Below, piece after piece: positions 43,401 through 47,692 of a stretch of DNA of 47,692 nt. Under the pieces are notes generated by a model, which worked only from the letters and a program-made list of their open reading frames with translations, was not told the origin of the DNA and ran no database searches. Position 1 is the stretch's first letter, and every line of letters starts with the position of its first letter. Origin of the DNA: Acidobacteriota bacterium (GTDB lineage: Bacteria; Acidobacteriota; Thermoanaerobaculia; Multivoradales; JAHZIX01); contig JAXHTF010000032.1 of NCBI GenBank assembly GCA_034211275.1, positions 1 to 47,692 on the forward strand, in the 5' to 3' direction. Position numbers and translations under genes: made by a program.

Positions 43401-43593
43401 CTCCCACGGCTTCCCCATCGCCAACATCGAGCAAGAACCGGAGCTCCTGGAGCGGCTACTCGGCTTGGAGGCGGAGCTGAAGAGGCTCCGGCACCTCAAC
43501 GCCCAGGGAGGAGCGGAGCGAGACCGCGCACAGCAGCTCCTCGCCAAGCTCGAAGCCGAGGTCGAGCGCCTCCGTCAGAGCTGCACTCCGTAG
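40426..43593 (+). CDS. rdrB: RdrB-like adenosine deaminase (RADAR defence)
   Basis: 1055 residues with the adenosine-deaminase metal site split by a large insertion. The first His pair is SHLHLK (His192, His194). Then, about 410 residues later, YHVGEDF (His607, Glu610), DRLGHGTAL (His639) and NTDNPAVCNT (Asp896, Asn897) follow. The insertion holds no motif I recognise. In classical ADA the last motif is TDDP; here the second Asp is Asn. A C-terminal leucine-rich coiled coil (ELLERLLGLEAELKRLRHL and a further heptad stretch to Leu1050) ends the protein. The ATGA overlap with rdrA couples translation. The predicted activity is deamination of adenosine or ATP-class nucleotides during phage infection. 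Confidence 0.85.
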   Translation: MNPLPGPLLPFEILGQVAPILAWAEGDHGSRLPATWSSASRPFKERERGWLLKELPTYSYDNVDDIVRGARRHHSRGKHRPANLPLPPDRHYGRLSASPNYDLIQAFRELNEYFFIWNGPEPAVREGRMEMLHELALRLPAGHIVRHGHARMVSEGVLTFEQALELPELVTLLPSNSFGMRSVVRRGLSESHLHLKSVMSAEETWADNLLRPLSSTNIRGRSEEESRLLLLNLSAGRILAIALLLSLAPLPKRRSHRFAARAERLLRLMDRIYFARSVAEEREIARQLDEEIRYAVMNGENSTETSLLSQNLAPEFRFLLRWISPTWYRLVHLQYQRSLPGNIPEGPKQRHHYVHRLHLASHLRLVQLSSLLPEGVEEAPTPDPRRRFLHSALFRYIVCRTHHWQLATQQGQTTGLQHFRTYYGSSQRRLAGVTDQQEAELVFERLRRWRGLRVLEGRVGPPGAPQDLVPWILAYARPGDRRIQQFGLVVHFKKEKESVEDRSFSSEIRPPIPRLRWGLRRRRLRAEAMSLYRLLRRPTPVSPFVVGIDACNLELETPPEVFAPVFRFLREYPISMTGMRQRYSPYYDLRESIHQLANRRQLGMTYHVGEDFRHLLSGLRAIHEVVEFLSPRPGDRLGHGTALALDPEAWLKHNGYQAILPSLEWLDTLVWVHHFLGPGDNLVGELELEDRIQRLSWEIYSPALAGKYDPLDLDRRRTEKKQEEPPRRGLLDWDWSPLALWDAWMLRQLDPYSIDINQLLHGELKMRPLGTFCEESRRWHEIQDKVRRHVSRQVGSRNAFLLLASYWIDPQVRKRGRVPLVVDMKAQKNKWLALCQRVEEKMKGLIHESELVVEANPSSNRIIGPMASYGQHHIFNLTLDKEKRLSRGVRVSVNTDNPAVCNTTLAHEHYLLGEILIQDGVPEAEVVQWLEWLRKNGEEYNFVRRLPSAEKSPHMQRLMDWLRKIRPGVLEARDRHSKHEAFRRWHLQTRLRSHGFPIANIEQEPELLERLLGLEAELKRLRHLNAQGGAERDRAQQLLAKLEAEVERLRQSCTP

Positions 43594-43612
43594 CGCCGGC
43601 CGGAGCCCGGTT

Positions 43613-43636
43613 CGGGACGCCGAGACTCTTGTCCCG
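43613..43636. terminator. Hairpin between convergent rdrB and patatin genes
   Basis: CGGGAC (43613-43618) and GTCCCG (43631-43636) pair over 6 bp with a 12-base loop in the 70-base gap between two convergent genes. Overlapping GC-rich pairings (CGCCG/CGGCG) compete. There is no T-tract. Confidence 0.3.
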
Positions 43637-43663
43637 GCGAGAATCCCCCCACTCCTTCCCCCC

Positions 43664-45409
43664 CTACATCCGCGGCCTTACCGCCATCTCCACCCGCGGC
43701 CGGGGACCGCCTTCGAAGGGGTGGGAGGGGGTGTGGGTTTCGGAGTCGGAGGTGGGGTCGAGGCGTTGAATCCAGTCGAGGAGCTCTTCCACCGCGCTGT
43801 GAGCACGGGTGACGGCGGCGTCGGAGGAGAAGCCCACGTAGGGCACCGTCCTGCCTTGGGCCAGCAAGTCGAGGAGCGACTCGTCGTCGCCGAGAGGATG
43901 GCGGGCGTTGTGGTCGAAGTGTTGGAGGGCTTCCGCCAAGGCTTCGAGGCCGGTACGCAGGCGGGCCCAGCGGTGCATGCGCCAGGAGAGGTCGTCGGTG
44001 CGCTGGGGGTCGGCAAAGCGTTGGCAGAGCATCTCGGCGGCGGCGGTGCCGCGGCGGACCAGCCTTTGGACCACCTTCTCGGGCATCTTCAAGTTCAGAC
44101 CTCCCTCCTCCGGCCGCAGCCAGATCTCCACTACCCGATCCTTGAAGGCCGGCAGTTTGAGGTAGCCGTTGTCGTGCCACACCTGAGCACTACGGAAGAC
44201 GGCACCGAGGAAGCCCACCAGATCTTTCAAGCTCGAACCCTGGCCGTCGAAGAGATGCCACAGATCGCGGCTGCCGTCACTGCGGCGCTGGATCATGTAG
44301 AGCAAGTTCTCGCGGGCACCGGCCCGCGCCGGAACACCTTCGGCACCGGTGTATTGGAGGTTGATGCCGAGGGTGGGCCAGCGGGGGTAGAGGGCGTCAA
44401 AGCAATGGATCGGGAGGTTGCTGGTGATGCCGCCGTCGCTGAACCAGACCTTTTCCAGAGAGCGGTCCTTCTCGGGCTTTTCGTAATTCGTGGCATAGAG
44501 GGGAACCATGGAGAAGAGCACCGGAAAGCTGAGGCTCATGCGCGCCGCCACCACCACCGGCAGGTCACGGGCTCCGGGCAGGGGGAGTTTGTTGTCCTGC
44601 CGGCGGGTTTCGGTAGCCACTTCGCCGGCACGACGCTCCAGGTGATCCACGATGCGGCGCGGGAAGAGTCCGCGCCATTCCTCGATGTCGAAGGCGAAGA
44701 GACCGGTGTCGAAGGGCAGCAGGTAGGGCCGGCCGAAGGAAACGCAGGTGGTGACGGCGCGGAAGTCGATGGAGCGAAAGTCCTCGGTGACGCAGGACTG
44801 CAGCACCTCCGGCACCGGCGCGCCGTGGAGATCACCGAACGTGAGGGGGCTGCCGTCCTCCTTGCCGGCGATCTCGTCCAGCTTGTCCGCCAGCCACTCG
44901 GTGAGGGCAGGCACGTCCCCTTCCCGGCGGCGATAGCCCTGGGCCATGCCGGAACACAGTCCGAAGCCGTTGTCCCGCACGGGCCGCAAGACCCGCTTGT
45001 GCCACAAGGCCTTCCACACCAGCCGCGCCTTCCACCACAGGCGCCGCAGCCACCCGGCGTTCTTTAGCTGGGACGCCTGGGTGATGAAGCCGAAGAGGTG
45101 CTGGGTCTCCTTGTCCGGCCGGAAGAGCGCCGCGAGATTCTCACCGGAGAGCTCCTGAGGAATCTTCTCCAGCAGCTCGAAGCCCACCATCGAACCGGTG
45201 GTTCGGCGGCGATACTCCGCTGCGGCAGCCAGGCAGCCGGCGATGGCACCGGCGGAGGTCCCGCCGATCCCCACCAGATGAAAATCCCGGGCGATGCGGG
45301 CGATGGCCGGCGGGTAGAGGATGCCGCTGGTCACGCCACCCTTCATCACCAGGTCGCAGCAGCGCCCCGGGGACGAGGACGCTGGGGGAACGGATTCTTC
45401 GGTGGACAT
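43664..45409 (-). CDS. Patatin-like phospholipase
   Basis: 581 residues. The glycine-rich start CDLVMKGGVTSGILYPPA is the oxyanion region. The nucleophile motif is GIGGTSAGAIAG (G-x-S-x-G), and SDGGITSNLPIH supplies the catalytic Asp of the Ser-Asp dyad. The protein is longer than single-domain patatins, with an extended helical C-terminus (about 400-581) that I do not recognise. The ATG at 45409 has GGAGG upstream. Cytoplasmic patatins such as CapV are membrane-degrading effectors in defence systems, and this one lies next to RADAR, but no cyclase or signalling partner is adjacent. It may equally be a housekeeping lipase. Confidence 0.88.
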   Translation of the reverse strand: MSTEESVPPASSSPGRCCDLVMKGGVTSGILYPPAIARIARDFHLVGIGGTSAGAIAGCLAAAAEYRRRTTGSMVGFELLEKIPQELSGENLAALFRPDKETQHLFGFITQASQLKNAGWLRRLWWKARLVWKALWHKRVLRPVRDNGFGLCSGMAQGYRRREGDVPALTEWLADKLDEIAGKEDGSPLTFGDLHGAPVPEVLQSCVTEDFRSIDFRAVTTCVSFGRPYLLPFDTGLFAFDIEEWRGLFPRRIVDHLERRAGEVATETRRQDNKLPLPGARDLPVVVAARMSLSFPVLFSMVPLYATNYEKPEKDRSLEKVWFSDGGITSNLPIHCFDALYPRWPTLGINLQYTGAEGVPARAGARENLLYMIQRRSDGSRDLWHLFDGQGSSLKDLVGFLGAVFRSAQVWHDNGYLKLPAFKDRVVEIWLRPEEGGLNLKMPEKVVQRLVRRGTAAAEMLCQRFADPQRTDDLSWRMHRWARLRTGLEALAEALQHFDHNARHPLGDDESLLDLLAQGRTVPYVGFSSDAAVTRAHSAVEELLDWIQRLDPTSDSETHTPSHPFEGGPRPRVEMAVRPRM

Positions 45410-45746
45410 GGAGCCTCCAGTCAAGAATTCAAGAGCACTCTCCCACCGACGGAGGACGCTCCACCGCACTGGCTGAAAGGCTCAATACATCGTTTGAGAC
45501 GGTCCTGAGAGCCCATTTTCCCTCGCAGCCTCTTTGAGGACTACCCCCTCACCCGAAGATCCGTCGAGGCCGTCCAGCTATCCCGAATAGCTACCCAAGG
45601 TCTCCTGGATCCTCCTGCACTGCACGGCGGTGAGCTTGCGGCCGAAAGGCTCTTTCTTGTGCATCAGGTTGGTCGGATCGTTGATGCTCGCCTAGCACCC
45701 CATCGGCCCGGAGAGACTCTGGGCCCCACACTCGTGACCTGGGCTG
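45410..45746. other. 337-base gap with a decayed gene end
   Basis: Between the patatin start and the cytochrome 3' end. Besides the metallopeptidase remnant (45578-45691) I see no gene. The patatin promoter should lie near 45410-45520; no clear boxes. Confidence 0.5.
45578..45691 (-). pseudogene. 3' remnant of a metallopeptidase-like gene
   Basis: On the minus strand 37 codons before a TAG read ASINDPTNLMHKKEPFGRKL and then TAVQCRRIQETLGSYSG. The pattern NLMH ... LTxxQC is the usual C-terminal end of secreted zinc metallopeptidases (the Met-turn-distal tail). A TAG codon stands immediately before the first residue and no start codon is present, so only the tail survives. Codon choice still looks coding-like. 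It could be a decay product or the scar of a deletion. Confidence 0.45.
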
Positions 45747-47692
45747 TCAAGGCCCCACCACCCGCGTCCACGCCGAGGTATTCCCTGCCTCGAAGTTGTC
45801 CACGAAGATGATTTGCGAGGCGGTGCTCTCGGGGCGGCCGTCGAGTTGGCGGAGGTAGGCGGCTAGGGCTTGTTGCTCGGTGGGGGTGAGGGTGAGGGCG
45901 ACGCGGTGGGGGCTGGCGGCGGTGTTCTCGATGGGGGTGGTGAGGACCACGTCGTCGAGACCGAAGAGGGGGTTGGCGTCCGGGGTCGTCACCTCGAGGG
46001 TGTTGGCGCTGCCGGGGTTGAAGGTCACGTTCTCGATGCGGGCGGGATCCCAATAGGTCTGGCGCCATTGGGGGTCGTTGTCCGTCGGTGTCAGCAGGAT
46101 GGAGTGCTCGACGCCGTTGAGGCGGGCCGTCAGCGTGCGCGGGGCGTACCCCAGGCTGTAACGGAACTCCAGAGCGCCGAGCCCGCCGGCACCGCCGTCG
46201 ATGCCGGTGAAGGTGAGGGTGCCGCCGGCTTGGTTGAGGCTGGCGAAGGCCTGGCCGTGGACCGTGTCGTCGTTGTTGAGGTCGACGTATTGGGTGGTGG
46301 CGGACGCGCCGCCGCTGAGCTGGGCATCCTCCGCCTGGAGAATCTCGCCGCCGGCACGGTGGAAGACATCCTCCAGCTGCGGCGCCGAGCCGTCGTGGAA
46401 GTAGGGCGGGGTCGCCCAGACGCCCAGCAGGGTCGGGGTGTCGATGCCTGGCAGCGGACCGCCGAGGCGGCCACCGGAGCTGGTGCGGAGGGTGCCGACG
46501 TCGTGGAGGGTGGGCGTTCCGAGGGTGCTGTCGGTGAGCTCGGAGCCGCTGTGACAGCCGCCACAACCGAGGCTGGAGAACAGCAGGCGGCCCTGCCCCG
46601 CCTCCGGAGTCATGGTCCCGAAGCTGGTGCGGTGGGGACTCCGGGGCACGGTCTCCCGCCCCAGAGACGCGACGTAGGCAGCCAGGGCGTCGAGGTCCGG
46701 GTCGAGGCCCGCCTTGGGGCTCCCCAAAGGATCGGCGGTAGCGGCGAAATCACCGTCGTCGAGGAAGCCGGAGCCACCGAAGGCACCGCGGACGTCGTTC
46801 TCGAAGTCCTGGATCTCGTCGAAGTTGGCACTCCAATGCACATTGCCGTGGCCCATGCCGGCGCGGCCCCGAAGACTGGTGGTGTTGCGGAAGCCCTCGC
46901 CGCGGCCGGTGAAGTCCCAGACCCGGCCGTCCTGCCCGCCGTCCACGTGGCAGCTGGCGCAGGAGAGGTAGCCCTCACCGCTCATCCGCGGATCGCTGGC
47001 GTTGTAGAAGATCTGCTTGCCCAGCAGAAGCTCGGGGCTCAGCCGCTCCGCCGCCACCGTCGCCACGGTGGTCGATGGCAGCACCTTGTTGCCGTCCTCG
47101 AACAACCCCTGAGCTTCGAGCACGGTGAGGGTGCGGGAGAGGAAATCCTTGACGAAGACCCGATCCGTGGAGTCGTCGACGCACAGTCCCTGGGGTGCCG
47201 AGCCAACACCGAGGCGGGTCACCAGGCTGCCCAATCCGGTGGCCTGATCGAAGACTAGGGCGTCTAGCACCACCACTTCGTCGTTGCCCTGGAGGGTGAC
47301 GAAGAGGTAGTCCCCCAGCGGTGAATAGGCCGCCGACGAGGCCGAGTCGCTGTTGTCCAGATCGATGGCCTGGGCGAGCTCCCCACTCCCCAGATCCAGC
47401 TGCGCCGCGATATTGCGCACGCTGTTGTCCTCGTCCAGATCCTCGGCGAAGAAGACGCCGCGCTCGGCGTTGGGCTTGTTGGCGGCGACCCAAAGGCTCT
47501 GGCCATCCGGAGCCGGCGCCAGCCCCGCCAGATAATTGGCCACACCGCGGCCGGAGGCAGTGGTGTCGCGATGGGCCTCGCCGCCGAATTTGGGCAGCCG
47601 CAGGGTGCGCAACAGGCTCATGGAGGAAGTATCCACCTCCCAGACTTCCCCATGCTGCCGGGGCGAGACGAAGCGGCTGGCCCAGAGCCGGG
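45747..47692 (-). CDS. Di-haem cytochrome c peroxidase-like protein, partial (5' end off-window)
   Basis: 648 codons are visible and the frame stays open to the right edge, so the start lies outside. The N-terminal part is a YncE-like beta-propeller (LAPAPDGQSLWVAANKPN, YSPLGDYLFVTLQGNDEVVVLD split over the propeller). Two haem motifs follow: CASCH and CGGCH, with MauG/cytochrome peroxidase surroundings (PTLHDVGTL, DTPTLLGVWATPPYFHDGSA). Between that block and the closing LTPTEQQALAAYLRQLDG is an insert of about 130 residues resembling a carbohydrate-binding beta-sandwich (QYVDLNNDD, LEFRYSLGY, NTLEVTTPD). The C-terminus FVDNFEAGNTSAWTRVV resembles the recurrent FxDGFESGDTSAWS tail. Likely periplasmic or outer-surface. 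Confidence 0.85.
   Translation of the reverse strand, partial: RLWASRFVSPRQHGEVWEVDTSSMSLLRTLRLPKFGGEAHRDTTASGRGVANYLAGLAPAPDGQSLWVAANKPNAERGVFFAEDLDEDNSVRNIAAQLDLGSGELAQAIDLDNSDSASSAAYSPLGDYLFVTLQGNDEVVVLDALVFDQATGLGSLVTRLGVGSAPQGLCVDDSTDRVFVKDFLSRTLTVLEAQGLFEDGNKVLPSTTVATVAAERLSPELLLGKQIFYNASDPRMSGEGYLSCASCHVDGGQDGRVWDFTGRGEGFRNTTSLRGRAGMGHGNVHWSANFDEIQDFENDVRGAFGGSGFLDDGDFAATADPLGSPKAGLDPDLDALAAYVASLGRETVPRSPHRTSFGTMTPEAGQGRLLFSSLGCGGCHSGSELTDSTLGTPTLHDVGTLRTSSGGRLGGPLPGIDTPTLLGVWATPPYFHDGSAPQLEDVFHRAGGEILQAEDAQLSGGASATTQYVDLNNDDTVHGQAFASLNQAGGTLTFTGIDGGAGGLGALEFRYSLGYAPRTLTARLNGVEHSILLTPTDNDPQWRQTYWDPARIENVTFNPGSANTLEVTTPDANPLFGLDDVVLTTPIENTAASPHRVALTLTPTEQQALAAYLRQLDGRPESTASQIIFVDNFEAGNTSAWTRVVGP

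Noticed and set aside
43664-45409. CBASS operon with the patatin as CapV
   Set aside because: No CD-NTase gene lies next to it; a defence role rests only on proximity to RADAR.

Overview
The window looks like chromosomal DNA of a GC-rich, free-living Gram-negative bacterium. An envelope polysaccharide locus with a flippase and a chain-length protein, an L,D-transpeptidase and a di-haem c-type cytochrome all imply an outer envelope and periplasm. The mix of a cyclase-TolB-TPR protein, S53 peptidase, secreted metallopeptidase and FxDxFEAGNTSAW tail recalls Acidobacteriota, but this is an impression, not a placement. No rRNA, tRNA, transposase or CRISPR array was seen. Most third codon positions are G or C, so long antisense ORFs are abundant and were ignored.

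Layout. (1) 84-8552, minus strand: a polysaccharide operon with a Wzz-like co-polymerase, a fused ATP sulfurylase-APS kinase (PAPS synthesis), a UDP-HexNAc dehydrogenase, a UDP-GlcNAc 4-epimerase, a Wzx-like flippase, a PAPS sulfotransferase and a propeller-like protein whose 3' end is scrambled at the window edge. Together these suggest a sulfated, uronic-acid-containing glycan. (2) 8720-15373: a membrane metallopeptidase with a 27-bp start-region duplication, a YcbB-type L,D-transpeptidase, a DUF882/M15-like peptidase, a secreted acetolactate-decarboxylase-like protein and ComM/YifB. (3) 15400-17572: a VapBC-type toxin-antitoxin pair, a tiny CxxCxGxG protein broken by a one-base frameshift, and an APH-family kinase.

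(4) 17685-23254: a translationally coupled pair, a SIR2-like/TIR protein followed by a very large STAND NTPase with about 15 WD40 repeats. This resembles an NAD-depleting abortive-infection system. The WD40 half is clearly richer in A/T than the rest. (5) 23290-32961: an AbgT-family transporter, a Moco-sulfurase-like PLP enzyme, a methyltransferase, a thiazolinyl-imide-reductase-like enzyme, an S53 sedolisin, a TOMM cyclodehydratase (E1-like/YcaO fusion) and a Nif11-type precursor peptide with a short TTC-containing core. This is the best candidate for an undescribed system: an azoline RiPP whose ring may be reduced to a thiazolidine by an enzyme type known from NRPS siderophore pathways. (6) 33316-35754: a degenerate class III cyclase-TolB-TPR protein. 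(7) 36229-43593: a RADAR-type defence operon (small membrane protein, RdrA-like ATPase, RdrB-like adenosine deaminase). (8) 43664 to the end: a patatin-like phospholipase, a metallopeptidase 3' remnant and a di-haem cytochrome peroxidase-like protein cut by the right edge.
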